Part shown: positions 8,192 through 19,350 of the stretch, in pieces
Position numbering within the stretch: position 1 is the stretch's first letter
Layout of the letters: each line of letters starts with the position of its first letter
Origin: an uncultured Eubacterium sp.
GTDB taxonomy: Bacteria; Bacillota; Clostridia; Lachnospirales; Lachnospiraceae
Direction of reading: 5' to 3'
Assembly: GCA_910583555.1 (NCBI GenBank)
Contig: CAJTXO010000005.1
Coordinates: 67,319-131,318, forward strand
Length of the DNA stretch: 64,000 nt
The notes under the pieces: generated by a model
Database searches by the model: none
What the model was told of the DNA's origin: nothing
Seen by the model: the letters and a program-made list of their open reading frames with translations, nothing else
Made by a program: the position numbers and the translations under genes

Positions 8192-8393
8192 CGCGTCCTG
8201 CTCGTCCAGAAATCCTCTCGCCAGTCCGGTGATCCCTGTGCGCACGAGTTCCTTGATCTCATATCCGTTCAAAAGCTTTGTAAACGCATCTACGCGTCCT
8301 GCTCGTCCAGAAATCCTCTCGCCAGTCCGGTGATCCCTGTGCGCACGAGCTCTTTGATCTCATATCCGTCCAAAAGCTTTGTAAACGCATCTA
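8192..8393 (-). repeat. 101-bp tandem duplication of the ilvN 3' end
   Basis: Two adjacent 101-base units (8192-8292 and 8293-8393) differ at three positions. The upstream unit encodes the last 33 residues of IlvN. The downstream copy could still encode the same C-terminus (one Asp-to-Asn change, two silent changes) but lies after the stop. The junction places TAG directly after the last IlvN codon, so the protein end is unchanged. The downstream copy ends in TGA, which may be the original stop. Confidence 0.95.
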
Positions 8394-8787
8394 ACTTCGC
8401 CTGGTTTCCCGTCAGCTCGATCATCATCGTGTCCGAAGCGACATCCACGATCTTCGCCCGGAATATTTCGACGATGGCGTTAATGGACGGTCTGGCCTCC
8501 TGCGCCGCCGCCACCTTTACGAGAATGAGCTCCCGGCAGACGGACGCGTCTCCGGTCAGTTCTTTTACCTCGATCACATTTTCCAGTTTGGAGATCTGCT
8601 TCTCGATCTGGTCGAGAATGATCTTGTCTCCGGTCACGGCTACCGTCATCCGGGAAACCGCCGGATTTTCGGTCTCCCCGACCGTAAGGCTGTCAATGTT
8701 ATACCCCCGGCGGCTGAATAGGCCGACGACACGGGACAACGCACCCGGCGTATTATCAATCAATATAGATAGCACCATTGTTCGCAT
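8290..8787 (-). CDS. ilvN: Acetolactate synthase small (regulatory) subunit
   Basis: About 165 residues. The N-terminal ACT domain (VLSILIDNTPGALSRVVGLF, then SRRGYNIDSLTVG) binds valine for feedback control of the catalytic subunit, and a C-terminal domain follows, as in IlvN/IlvH. The start is the ATG at 8787, with AAGGAG 8 bases upstream; a GTG at 8796 is too close to that site. The gene ends at a TAG created by a 101-bp tandem duplication of its own 3' end. The catalytic subunit gene is not adjacent, which is unusual, since ilvB normally precedes ilvN. It is first in an ilvN-ilvC operon with its own sigma-A promoter. The leader is too short for a T-box or peptide attenuator. Confidence 0.96.
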   Translation of the reverse strand: MRTMVLSILIDNTPGALSRVVGLFSRRGYNIDSLTVGETENPAVSRMTVAVTGDKIILDQIEKQISKLENVIEVKELTGDASVCRELILVKVAAAQEARPSINAIVEIFRAKIVDVASDTMMIELTGNQAKLDAFTKLLDGYEIKELVRTGITGLARGFLDEQDA

Positions 8788-8815
8788 GGCTTTCACTCCT
8801 TACTTTTCCGAAATA

Positions 8816-8844
8816 ATTGTACCAATTTCAACCAGACTTGTCAA
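8816..8844 (-). promoter_or_regulatory. Sigma-A promoter of ilvN-ilvC
   Basis: On the minus strand TTGACA (8844-8839), a 17-base spacer and TACAAT (8821-8816). The expected transcript start is about 20 bases upstream of the IlvN start codon. Confidence 0.85.
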
Positions 8845-8854
8845 CCACCCCGCA

Positions 8855-9904
8855 CTATTTCTTCTTTCCCTTTTCCTCATAGACAAAGTCCCGAAAAGCC
8901 GTTTTATTTTTCACCAGATCCGGCACGAGGCACTGCTGCTCATCGATCACCTGGCTCGAATACCCGTCGTCGGTCGGCAGGCTGAACTGTTTTAAATCCA
9001 TGGTCCCCATCTTCACAACCGCCAGTAAATAGGAATAGATCTCATCCTCTTTCAGATCCGTCTTCACATTCGGAAGGATGACCTTCACGAGTTCCATCCA
9101 CTCCGTGGGTGACATCGACTTTACTTTTTTCAGAAGTGCCTGCATCACGAGACGCTGGCGCTCCGTGCGCCCGTAGTCATCCCCCTTGCCGGAAGCGGTG
9201 AGAACGGCCGGATAACGTCCGTTTTTCATTTTTCCATGCCGGATGCGACAGTACCCGAGCGCCTGATAACCGTTTAGCACCTGTTTTCCGACTTTCACAT
9301 TTCGGTATTTTTTTCTCTTAATGTAGTTCGTATCGTTCAGGTTGACCGCTTCTGACTCCGTGAGTGTTGCTTCCACGCCGCCCACGGCGTTGATCACCTC
9401 GACAAACGCGTCGAAATTCACCTCCGCGTAACCGTCCACCTTGATGCCGAAATTATTGGCCAGCGTTTCGTAAAGGAGGCGAACGCCGCCGAGCGCATAG
9501 GCAGAATTTAATTTCTGGCTGCCGTGGCCGGGGATCGGCACGTACATATCCCGCATCAGTGAAGTCACCTTTAATTTTTTATGTTTCATATCCAGCGTGG
9601 CGATCATCATGGAATCCGACCGCCGGGACGCCCCTTTTGTATTTTGCTCGTCGGGATTTTTATCGGTGCCGACGACTAAGACGTTTATGATCTCCGAATC
9701 ACTGACCGTATCGTATTTGGATACATCAACTTTATCCAGGGAATTCTCAATGTCAAAATTTACCATGCTGATAAAGCCGGTCGCGTAGTACTGCGCCGTC
9801 GCCGCCGCGCTCCCCACGCCGATACTTAAAAGGATGCCCAGGACAAGTAAGATCTTGCCCGCCACTTTTTTCTTCCCTTTTGCTTTCTTTTTCGCTTTCG
9901 CCAT
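8855..9904 (-). CDS. LCP (LytR-CpsA-Psr) family cell-wall polymer ligase
   Basis: About 349 residues. A Lys-rich cytoplasmic tail precedes one membrane helix (about residues 17-40), then an extracellular LCP domain with the conserved MIATLDMKHKKLKVTSLMRD, the Arg in DMYVPIPGHG and YCRIRHGKM further on. LCP enzymes transfer lipid-linked glycopolymers (teichoic acid or capsule type) onto peptidoglycan. The ATG at 9904 has GGAGGAG upstream; the in-frame ATG at 9937 lacks a good site. Two glycosyltransferase genes lie directly upstream on the same strand, which fits a role in wall-polymer synthesis and attachment. Confidence 0.93.
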   Translation of the reverse strand: MAKAKKKAKGKKKVAGKILLVLGILLSIGVGSAAATAQYYATGFISMVNFDIENSLDKVDVSKYDTVSDSEIINVLVVGTDKNPDEQNTKGASRRSDSMMIATLDMKHKKLKVTSLMRDMYVPIPGHGSQKLNSAYALGGVRLLYETLANNFGIKVDGYAEVNFDAFVEVINAVGGVEATLTESEAVNLNDTNYIKRKKYRNVKVGKQVLNGYQALGYCRIRHGKMKNGRYPAVLTASGKGDDYGRTERQRLVMQALLKKVKSMSPTEWMELVKVILPNVKTDLKEDEIYSYLLAVVKMGTMDLKQFSLPTDDGYSSQVIDEQQCLVPDLVKNKTAFRDFVYEEKGKKK

Positions 9905-9947
9905 CTTCTCCTCCGTTCCTAATGCCCTCCGCCGCACAACAGCCAGA

Positions 9948-10874
9948 TCATAAGATCATAAGCAAGGCAATATTTCTGATCCATCCGCTTTTCCAAAAAC
10001 CATACCGGATCGTATACAACCGCCTCCGCCAGAAACCGGCGTCACCCATGCGGGCAAACGCCCGTACAGCCGGGTATTCCTCCAGTTCAGACTGGAACAT
10101 CCGGTAAAACGCCTTTCCCTGGGCAAATGTCAGCTCCAGTGCTTTCCTCTGCCTGCCCAGCTCGGACACACGCTTTTTCACATAATCCTTAAAACTGCTT
10201 CCGCCAATCATATTACCACGATGCTGGCGATATTGCAAGGTTGTTTCCGCGAGATACGAAATTTTTCCAAAATGACTGCAGATCAGCGCCAGCCACCAGT
10301 CGTGCACGCGCACCTCATCCGGCAGCGTATCCAGATAGGGCAGGACGGCCTTATTTATCATAACCGTGCAGCCAATGCACTTATTTTCCATGAGAAGCTG
10401 TACCGCATCGGTCTTCGTCGCGTCCAGATGGCTTTCCTCGTGAAACGAACCGCACTGTCTGCCGGTCTCACTGTCAAAGATCATCGCATCCGTAAATACG
10501 AGGAGCGGCATGCTGCCTGTTTTCGTATATTGCTGCTCCAGCTTTTCCATTTCGCGCATCGTGCGGGCAATCTTGTCAGCATCCCATATATCGTCCTGGT
10601 CACACAGCATAATGTACGGGCTCTGGCTTCTTCTGATCCCCTCGATAAAATTTTTCACATAGCCGAGGTTTTTTTCATTTTCATGTACGCGGATATATTC
10701 ATATTTTTCTTCGTATTCCCTCGCGATCTGAACGGTTTCGTCCGTGGAACCGTCGTCGCATATTTCGATCGTTATATCATCCCGTCCGTTTGCCAGGATC
10801 GAATCCAGCTGTTCCCTCAGATAAGGCGCGCCGTTATAGGCAGCCAGCACGATATGGATGCGTGATCCCTCCAT
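9948..10874 (-). CDS. Glycosyltransferase family 2
   Basis: A 308-residue GT-A fold glycosyltransferase. The nucleotide-sugar site begins IHIVLAAYNGAPYLREQLDS (residues 6-25), with EICDDGSTDET near residue 36 and the metal motif MLCDQDDIWD near residue 93. A C-terminal hydrophobic stretch may associate with the membrane. Rhamnosyl- or galactosyltransferases of wall polysaccharides look like this. It lies 43 bases before the LCP gene and 76 bases after a second family 2 enzyme, so a wall or capsule glycan role is likely. The sugar is unknown. Confidence 0.92.
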   Translation of the reverse strand: MEGSRIHIVLAAYNGAPYLREQLDSILANGRDDITIEICDDGSTDETVQIAREYEEKYEYIRVHENEKNLGYVKNFIEGIRRSQSPYIMLCDQDDIWDADKIARTMREMEKLEQQYTKTGSMPLLVFTDAMIFDSETGRQCGSFHEESHLDATKTDAVQLLMENKCIGCTVMINKAVLPYLDTLPDEVRVHDWWLALICSHFGKISYLAETTLQYRQHRGNMIGGSSFKDYVKKRVSELGRQRKALELTFAQGKAFYRMFQSELEEYPAVRAFARMGDAGFWRRRLYTIRYGFWKSGWIRNIALLMIL

Positions 10875-10950
10875 CGTCTTCCCCTCTTCCTCTAGCGGAC
10901 AAAATCAACCTCTTCCCGCGGGCGAAATTACTTCCTTTTTTCGAGCGCAG

Positions 10951-11886
10951 TTAATTTTTGTCCCAATATCGCTTGTTCATGCTCATCTTCTTCACAAGCC
11001 CCTGCGGCAGCGATTCATAGCGGAGGCCAAACTTATATCCCAGCAGTTTACAGGCGCTCTGCAGGGCGAGGTCCGGCAGCAGATACCACCTGCCTGTCCG
11101 CAAAAGATGTTTCGCCGTATCTTTTACCAGCCGCACGCCTTCCGACTCCGACTTCACGCGTTCAAAAATATGACGGTACTGTCGCTGAGACACCGCCATG
11201 TCAAAATTTCTCGAAAACTGCTGCCGGTACGTGTATTTATGGGCATGTGTCACCGCCGCGTCCGCCGCGTACGCGATCTTATAGCCCGCGTCAATGAGGG
11301 CAGCCGCAAAGATCATATCCTCATTAAAGATCGTATGCAGCACAAAACCGCCCAGCTCTTCATAAATACAGCGTCGGTACATCGCGCACACATTGGAACA
11401 GAAGTACGTCTTTATGCCGAGCCGTTCCAGATCCGCCGCGTTCTTTACGGCGGACTGCTGCGGATAATTAAATGCCCTCGTAAACCGCTCGACCGGCCCC
11501 ACGTCCCCGCCGGGAAGCTGCCTCGCGTAAGCCGCCGCGATCCCCTCATCCGAATCCATATGCCGGATAAGCGTTTCCAGCAAAACGTCGTCTGCCGGTA
11601 CGGCGTCCTGTGTCATAAACAACATGTAATCCGACCGCGAATGCGAGGCGCCCAGATTTCTCGTCCCGCCGTGGTCAAATTCCTGTTTTTTTACGAGGAT
11701 GATGCGGCCGCGCTCCGCCTGCTCTAAAAGCCGCTGCACCTTCTCGTCTTCTTCCGTTCCCTCCATCGTCTGCAGAAACCATATGTGTTCCGGCTTTTTC
11801 GTCTGATGGTTCAGCCGCTCGATCAGCTGCCCGAGCTTCTCATCCGGGCGGTAGACCGGGATGATCACGTCTATGCTGTCATTCAT
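10951..11886 (-). CDS. Glycosyltransferase family 2 (rhamnosyltransferase-like)
   Basis: A 311-residue family 2 glycosyltransferase. The N-terminus IDVIIPVYRPDEKLGQLIER is followed by FDHGGTRNLGA (about residue 75) and MTQDAVPADD (about residue 93), a pattern seen in rhamnosyltransferases, where the metal motif reads QDA rather than DxD. A strong AGGAGG precedes the ATG. It follows metH after 77 bases that contain a 19-bp tandem repeat and is upstream of the second glycosyltransferase and the LCP ligase. The acceptor is unknown. Confidence 0.9.
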   Translation of the reverse strand: MNDSIDVIIPVYRPDEKLGQLIERLNHQTKKPEHIWFLQTMEGTEEDEKVQRLLEQAERGRIILVKKQEFDHGGTRNLGASHSRSDYMLFMTQDAVPADDVLLETLIRHMDSDEGIAAAYARQLPGGDVGPVERFTRAFNYPQQSAVKNAADLERLGIKTYFCSNVCAMYRRCIYEELGGFVLHTIFNEDMIFAAALIDAGYKIAYAADAAVTHAHKYTYRQQFSRNFDMAVSQRQYRHIFERVKSESEGVRLVKDTAKHLLRTGRWYLLPDLALQSACKLLGYKFGLRYESLPQGLVKKMSMNKRYWDKN

Positions 11887-11925
11887 ATCCGACCGTGTCC
11901 TCCTTCATTTATTCCGACCCAAAGG

Positions 11926-11976
11926 CTGACATTTATCCCCTGAGCTAAGATTTATCCCCCGGACTAAGATTTCTCC
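11926..11976. repeat. 19-bp imperfect tandem repeat at the metH stop
   Basis: Units starting at 11926, 11945 and 11964 share a CTAAGATTTATCCCC-like core. The third unit contains the metH stop codon. This looks like slippage duplication of the gene end. Confidence 0.7.
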
Positions 11977-14505
11977 AGCAAACGGTTCACGAGCTTCACA
12001 GCCTCCCTCGCGTCCCGCGAATAGCCATCCGCCCCGATCTCCCGTGCAAAATGTTCGGTGACAACGGCTCCTCCCACGATGATCTTTGCCGTGATCCCCT
12101 GTTCCTTCGCCATTTTCACGACATGTTCCATCTCGGTCATCGTCGTCGTCATCAGCGCCGACAGGCCGATCACCGCCGCCTGCTTTTCGCGCGCCGTATC
12201 GAGGATGTGCTGGCTCTCCACGTCTTTGCCCAGATCGATCACATCATAGCCGTAGTTTTTCAGCATGAGCGTCACCAGATTCTTGCCGATGTCGTGGATA
12301 TCACCTTTCACGGTAGCCATCACGATCGTATCCAGCTTTTTGCCGCCCCGCTCTTTTTGCAGCAGCGGCTCGAGGTCGTCGATCGCCGTTTCCATCGCCT
12401 CGGCGCTGGCGATGAGCTGCGGCAGGAAATACGTGCCCTTCTCGAACTGTTCCCCCACGAAATTGATGGCGGGGATCAGATACTGGTCAATGATCTCAGC
12501 CGGCTTGTCCCCCTGCTCAAGCGCCAGTTTCACAAGTTCTTTCACCGACTGTCCCTTTCCCTTGATCACAGCGGTAAATAACGGACTCGAAGAGTCCGTT
12601 GGGCTAGAACCATTCGTAGGTTTCTCTGAATCCATCGGTTGCGGAACACCTGCCGCGTTCGGGCCCTTCGCCCCTCCATCCGCGCCCGCACCCGCGACGG
12701 CGGCATTCTTCGGCCGTCCGGCCGACACTTCCGCCGGACAGACGCCGTTGATATAAGCAAGATCTGCCTCGTTTTTATTCAAAAGAAGATCCGACGCCAG
12801 CGCCGCGTTGACTAACAGCGTCTGGCTCGGGTTGGCAATCGCCATCGTCAGCCCCTGCATGATGGCCATCGTCAAAAAGGCGCTGTTGACAAACGACCGC
12901 TCCGGCAGGCCGAACGAAATATTGGACAGGCCGCATATCGTGGCCACTCCCAGTTCTTCCCTGCAGTAGCGGACCGTCTCGAGCACCTCGAGAGCCGCCG
13001 TTTTATTGGCCCCGATCGTCGTCACGAGGCCGTCCGCCACGATATCCGTCTTTGACAGTCCGTGGCGTTTCGCTTCCTCCGCGATCGTGCCGATGATCTG
13101 CTTTTTCTCCGCCAGGTTTTCCGGCAGGCCCTTTTCGGAGAGCGGCAGTAAAATAAACATCGCCCCGTATTTTTTAGCGGCCGGGATCAGCCGTTCCATC
13201 TTCCCCGGCTCCAGCGAGATCGAATTGATCAGCGCGCGCCCGGGATAGATGCGGAGCGCGGCTTCCACCACGTCGGCGGAACTCGAATCAATGCTCAGCG
13301 GAACGTCTACTGCCAGTGTGAGTTCCTCCACCGCCCGCAGCATCATTTCCTTTTCATCGATGCCGTCCATCCCCATATTGACATCCAAAACGTTCGCGCC
13401 CTGTTCCACCTGTTCTTCCGCCAGCGAGCGCACGAGGTCAAGCTTTCCCTCGCGGAGCTCCGCCTGCAGATCTTTCTTTCCGGTGGGATTGATGCGCTCG
13501 CCCACGATGGAAAATGTCCCGTCCAGATCGATCATCACGAAATCGCGCTCGTTCGTGAGCGCGCGGATCTCCTTCTTCTCCCAGCGGACCGGCTGTCTCC
13601 CTGACACCGCCTCCCGGAGCGCCCTTATATGAGCAGGTTTCGTGCCGCAGCAGCCGCCGGCCACCGTGACGCCCTGCTCGATCAGCGGCAGCATCGCCGC
13701 GGCAAATTTCTCCGGCTCCATGCGGTATTCGGTCTTCCCGTTGACTAGCTCCGGCAGGCCGGCGTTCGGCTTGACGGCGACCGGGATATTCGTCACGGCG
13801 AGCATCCGGCTCACGATATCTAGCATCTTATCCGGCCCGGTCGAGCAGTTGATGCCGATCACATCCGCGCCCATCGCCTCCAGCACGATCGCGGCCGTCT
13901 CCGGCTTCGTGCCGTACAGCGTCCTGCCGTCCTCCTGAAACGTCAGCGTCGCGAGCACCGGCACCTCTTCCCCGCACGTCTCGCGTATGGCGATCAGCGC
14001 GCCGCGGCATTCCTGCAGGCTCATCATCGTCTCTACGGCGAACAGGTCCACGCCGGCCTCAAAGAGATACCCCGCCTGCTGTTTGTAGACGTCGATCAGC
14101 TCCTCAAACGGAAGCGTCCCGATCGGCTCTAACTGCTCCCCGGTCATCGTCATATCCCCGGCGATATAAATATGGCGCTCCGTGCCGCTCTCCTCGATCG
14201 CCCGCCTGGTCAGACCGACCAGATCAAAAATAAGTTCCCGCTGCCGGTCCTCCAGTCCGTACTCGGCAAGCTTGATGCGGCTGCACGTAAACGTCGGCGC
14301 GTACAAAACATCACTTCCGGCCTCGATGTATCCTCTCTGGAGATCCACGAACACGTCCGGATGCTCTAAGATCCACGTCTCCGGACAGTCACCGGCCAGC
14401 ATGCCGTGTTCCTGGAGATTCGACCCCGTCCCGCCGTCGAGCAGGACAAAACCCTGTGTTAAGTAGTCCCTGAAGTTACTTACGTTACTAAAGTTCCTTA
14501 CGTTA

Positions 14506-14516
<11 letters not shown>
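11964..14516 (-). CDS. metH: Cobalamin-dependent methionine synthase, lacking the reactivation domain
   Basis: 850 residues. The homocysteine domain covers residues 15-315, with zinc-ligand Cys in GINCSTG and GGCCGTKPAHIRAL. The pterin-binding domain (about 335-600) starts at GERINPTGKKDLQAELREG and contains DVNMGMDGIDE. After a low-complexity linker (about 605-650, rich in Ala, Gly, Pro, Ser), the cap and B12 domains follow, with GDIHDIGKN carrying the cobalt-ligand His (near residue 744). The AdoMet-binding reactivation domain of E. coli MetH is missing, as is usual in Clostridia. The first 17 residues come from an 18-bp direct repeat (NVRNF/NVSNF). The ATG overlaps the proS stop by 11 bases. 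Confident assignment. Confidence 0.96.
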
Positions 14517-16251
<1,735 letters not shown>

Positions 16252-16322
16252 CTCTTTTTTTCCTCCATTTCCGCACTGGTCGTGCACATTCTCCTTCGCT
16301 CGCGCGATGGGTAATTATTGCA

Positions 16323-16352
16323 ATTATAGCACCTTTATCTTCGTCCTGTAAA
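16323..16352 (-). promoter_or_regulatory. Sigma-A promoter of proS-metH
   Basis: On the minus strand TTTACA (16352-16347), an 18-base spacer and TATAAT (16328-16323). It overlaps the 3' end of the MATE gene. Confidence 0.6.
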
Positions 16353-17736
16353 GCCTTGTAAAGAAAAAGGCACTCAGGGACAATGAACACATCTCCGCGA
16401 TCGGGAACGCCCACCAGACGGCCCCGAGCCCCGCGAATTTCATAAGAAGGTACGCCGCCGGCAATATGACAACGAGCTGCCGCAGCACCGATACCGTAAG
16501 ACTCAGGAATCCCTCACCGAACGCCTGGAACGTAGACATGAGCACGATGGATACACCGGCCAGTATAAAGTGCGTTCCGATGATGCGCAGAGCCGGCACA
16601 CCGATCTCCAGCATATTCGGCGACGCGTCAAACAGAAGCAATAGCTTATCAGGTATCGTCAGAAAGACACAGAGACCAACGATCATAATACTGACCGCGA
16701 TCATCAGGCTGAACCGCACGGACTCGATGATCCTCTCTTTTTTCCTGGCCCCGAAATTGTAGGAAATAATGGGGATCAGTCCATTGTTCAGTCCGAATAC
16801 CGGCATAAAGATAAAACTGTTCAGTTTAAAATAGACGCCGAAAACAGCGACGGCCGTCGTCGAGACCGGAGACAGGATGCGGTTCATCCCATACGTCATG
16901 ATCGAACCGATCGCCTGCATGATCACCGATGGCACGCCAACCCAGTAGATCTTGCGGATCGTTTCCGCGTGTGGGCGCATTTTCCGCAGCGAGAGACTGA
17001 TTTCCGTATTTTTCTTCACATTAAACCAGAGCGCCATCAGCATGGCCACGACCTGCCCGATAACCGTAGCGATCGCCGCCCCGCGGATACCGAGCGCGGG
17101 AACGCCAAAATAACCAAAGATCAGTATCGGATCGAGGATAATATTGAGGATTGCCCCCGTTCCCTGTGTGATCATCGTGTAAAACGTTTTTCCGGTCGCC
17201 TGCAAAAGCCGCTCAAGCATCATTTCCATTATAAATCCGATCGATCCGATCATGCAGACCGACAGGTATCCGGTTCCGTACTCCACGATCGCCGCGGCGT
17301 TTGCCTTTGACAGATCGACCTGGGAGCGGAAAAACAGCCCGGTGCCAAACATGCCAAAAATAAAAAAGACCACATAACTGACGAGCATGAGAAACACGCC
17401 GGCGTTCGCCGCCCGGTCCGCCACCTCGAACTTCTTTTCTCCCAGGCTTTTTGAGAGCAGCGCATTGACGCCGACTCCCGTGCCGCCCGCCACAGCCACC
17501 ATCAATGTCTGGAGCGGAAACGCCAGCGATACCGCAGTCAGCGCATCCTCCCCGACCCTCGACACAAACATACTATCCACGATATTATACAACGCCTGCA
17601 CGAGCATCGACGCCATCATCGGCAGCGACATACTGATGATCAGCCTTCTGACCGGCATGACACCCATCTTATTTTCTTCCCGTTCTCCCACCGTCTTTTC
17701 TGTGTTTTCTGTGTTTTCCATCTTTTCCTGTTCCAT
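16324..17736 (-). CDS. MATE family efflux transporter
   Basis: About 470 residues with twelve membrane segments in two similar halves. The first half begins PVRRLIISMSLPMMASMLVQ, then ALYNIVDSMFVSRVGEDALT, the classic MATE opening; the second half repeats it near residue 245. Cation-coupled export of drugs or metabolites is the family role. A charged cytoplasmic tail of about 20 residues rich in Glu and Asn-Thr repeats precedes the first helix. I place the start at the ATG at 17736 (GGAG 8 bases upstream); a TTG at 17778 is possible. It follows the histidine phosphatase gene after 54 bases. Confidence 0.93.
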   Translation of the reverse strand: MEQEKMENTENTEKTVGEREENKMGVMPVRRLIISMSLPMMASMLVQALYNIVDSMFVSRVGEDALTAVSLAFPLQTLMVAVAGGTGVGVNALLSKSLGEKKFEVADRAANAGVFLMLVSYVVFFIFGMFGTGLFFRSQVDLSKANAAAIVEYGTGYLSVCMIGSIGFIMEMMLERLLQATGKTFYTMITQGTGAILNIILDPILIFGYFGVPALGIRGAAIATVIGQVVAMLMALWFNVKKNTEISLSLRKMRPHAETIRKIYWVGVPSVIMQAIGSIMTYGMNRILSPVSTTAVAVFGVYFKLNSFIFMPVFGLNNGLIPIISYNFGARKKERIIESVRFSLMIAVSIMIVGLCVFLTIPDKLLLLFDASPNMLEIGVPALRIIGTHFILAGVSIVLMSTFQAFGEGFLSLTVSVLRQLVVILPAAYLLMKFAGLGAVWWAFPIAEMCSLSLSAFFFTRLYRTKIKVL

Positions 17737-17790
17737 TTCCTGTTCTCCATTCTCTCCTGCGCACTTTCCAAAAAACAACGGCCGCGCGCT

Positions 17791-18447
17791 TCAACTTTCC
17801 CGGCACAGCCACGATGTGTTCCAGCTCTTCCTCAAAAGTTCCGGCTCCTGTTCTAAGTGGGCCGCGTCGTTAAACCTCTCCAGATAGAACCGTCCCGATC
17901 CTTCATCATAACAGATCTGGGTGATACTCGTGTTTTCCAGATCAATGGCAAATTTCAGCTTATGTTTCAGATCCGTCTGCAGCAGATGGGCGCACAGCGC
18001 GCGAATCACGCCGCCGTGCGTGACGACCGCCACCCGCCGCTCCGCCGCCTGACAGAGCTGCTCGATACGCGGCATGACCCTCGCTACGACATCGGAACCG
18101 TTCTCCCCGCCGGGATAGCGCAGGTCGCTCGTCTGCTGCGCCCGCTCCCGCTGAAATTCCGCGTATTCACTCCGCACTTCGGTATCAACCCGCCCAGTCA
18201 GTACTCCAAAATCAATCTCGCGGAACTCTTCGATCACGACCGGCGTGAGCCCGATCCTGTCCCCGATGATATCCGCAGTCTCCACCGCGCGCTTTAATCC
18301 GCTGGCGTACAGTTTTTCCAGGCCATACCGGCTCAGCCGTTCCGCCGCCAGCGCCGCCTGCCGCCTTCCAGTATCATCCAGGCTGACGTCGACGTTGCAG
18401 CGCGTCGAACACTGCCTGCCGTGCCGCACTAAGAAAATATCCTTCAT
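17791..18447 (-). CDS. Histidine phosphatase family protein (phosphoglycerate mutase-like)
   Basis: A 218-residue member of the branch 1 histidine phosphatases. The catalytic motif FLVRHGRQ is at residues 5-12, the second His is in VAVVTHGGVIRAL (about residue 143), and the acid/base Glu is in EFREIDFGVLTG. Related proteins include cobalamin-pathway CobC and broad-specificity phosphatases; no cobalamin genes are next to it, so the substrate is open. GGAGG lies before the ATG and a very good promoter lies upstream at 18496-18524. It is probably co-transcribed with the MATE exporter. Confidence 0.9.
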   Translation of the reverse strand: MKDIFLVRHGRQCSTRCNVDVSLDDTGRRQAALAAERLSRYGLEKLYASGLKRAVETADIIGDRIGLTPVVIEEFREIDFGVLTGRVDTEVRSEYAEFQRERAQQTSDLRYPGGENGSDVVARVMPRIEQLCQAAERRVAVVTHGGVIRALCAHLLQTDLKHKLKFAIDLENTSITQICYDEGSGRFYLERFNDAAHLEQEPELLRKSWNTSWLCRES

Positions 18448-18495
18448 CGCCTTTATCCTCCTGTTTTATTGATTTATCATGCAAAAGCTTTGTCC

Positions 18496-18524
18496 ATTAT
18501 ATACCGAATGGCTGTTTTTGGCAA
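18496..18524 (-). promoter_or_regulatory. Sigma-A promoter of the histidine phosphatase/MATE operon
   Basis: On the minus strand TTGCCA (18524-18519), a 17-base spacer and TATAAT (18501-18496). Confidence 0.75.
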
Positions 18525-18560
18525 GAAAAACTATAAAACGCTGTCTGGCGGCCGGCGGCG

Positions 18561-18932
18561 TCACCCCTCCTGGTCTGCCCCTACATAGTGCATTTTCTGC
18601 AGCACTCCCCTCTTATATTTGCGCCCGACCGCCACGGTTCCCAAATAGTCTTTCAGCAGGATGAAGTTTTCCGTCCTGTCGATTCTTTCTATATAAATAC
18701 GGTTCACGAGATACGACTTGTGGCACTGGAACAGATAATCCCCGCCGAGGACGCGCTGGACCTCACTCAGCGGCGTATACGGAATGTAGAGGATCCCCTT
18801 GACTGTATACAGGAATATCGTGCGGCTGTTGTGTTCCACATAAATAATGTCCTCCATATTTACATGGCTCATCCGCCCCTCCACGCACACAAATACATCC
18901 AGAGCCTCCCTAACAATGCTCTTCATCGCCAT
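18561..18932 (-). CDS. LytTR-type DNA-binding protein without receiver domain
   Basis: About 123 residues, nearly all of it one LytTR DNA-binding domain: MEDIIYVEHNSRTIFLYT, then GILYIPYTPLSEVQRVL, then FQCHKSYLVNRIYIERIDRT and GRKYKRGV. The His/Arg pattern around CHKSYLVN is diagnostic. There is no receiver domain, so regulation must come from elsewhere, probably the XRE protein encoded just upstream. The ATG at 18932 (AGGAGG 6 bases before it) overlaps the end of that gene by about 23 bases, which indicates translational coupling. Stand-alone LytTR proteins often control quorum-sensing or bacteriocin-type genes; no such target is adjacent here. Confidence 0.85.
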   Translation of the reverse strand: MAMKSIVREALDVFVCVEGRMSHVNMEDIIYVEHNSRTIFLYTVKGILYIPYTPLSEVQRVLGGDYLFQCHKSYLVNRIYIERIDRTENFILLKDYLGTVAVGRKYKRGVLQKMHYVGADQEG

Positions 18933-19272
18933 CCTCGTCCTCCTCCCGCGCATCATCCCTGTGAATCTTCTCACAGGAATCCAGGAGGCGGTGCAGCAGA
19001 AAAAACATTTCCTTCTGATTCCCGCACATGAGATCCTTTGCCAGGTCTTCTTCCCTCGCCCTTCCCGTGATCAGGTAATTCAGGTCGATCCCGTATATTC
19101 CGTGCAACAGCGTAAGAAGAGACGCATTGATCGCGTGCTCCCCCCGCTCGAGTTTGCGGTAATGTCCGACAGTGAGGCCGAGACTATCCGCCATATCCTT
19201 TACCTTAATGCCCAGCATGAGCCGCACCTTTCTCAGCCGCCTGCCTATTTCTCCATTTACCGTTTCCGACAT
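18910..19272 (-). CDS. XRE-family transcriptional regulator
   Basis: A 120-residue regulator. The N-terminal helix-turn-helix spans about residues 8-65 (IGRRLRKVRLMLGIKVKDMA, then DSLGLTVGHYRKLERGEHAI). The C-terminal third is helical and ends in a very acidic tail (ARDEEDEDGDEE-like composition). The ATG has GGAGGGGGAG upstream. The gene overlaps the LytTR gene, so the two regulators form a bicistronic unit. It faces away from another XRE gene at 19533, with about 260 bases between them containing a terminator-like structure. Targets are unknown. Confidence 0.85.
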   Translation of the reverse strand: MSETVNGEIGRRLRKVRLMLGIKVKDMADSLGLTVGHYRKLERGEHAINASLLTLLHGIYGIDLNYLITGRAREEDLAKDLMCGNQKEMFFLLHRLLDSCEKIHRDDAREEDEDGDEEHC

Positions 19273-19350
19273 ACTGCTCCCCCTCCTTCGTTTCCATTAC
19301 TTCTATTTTACACAATTCCGAGCAAAAAAGGTAGTTCATATTTTGTTCAT

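Noticed and set aside
8788..8844. Attenuator or T-box before ilvN
   Set aside because: The leader from the clear promoter is about 25 bases.
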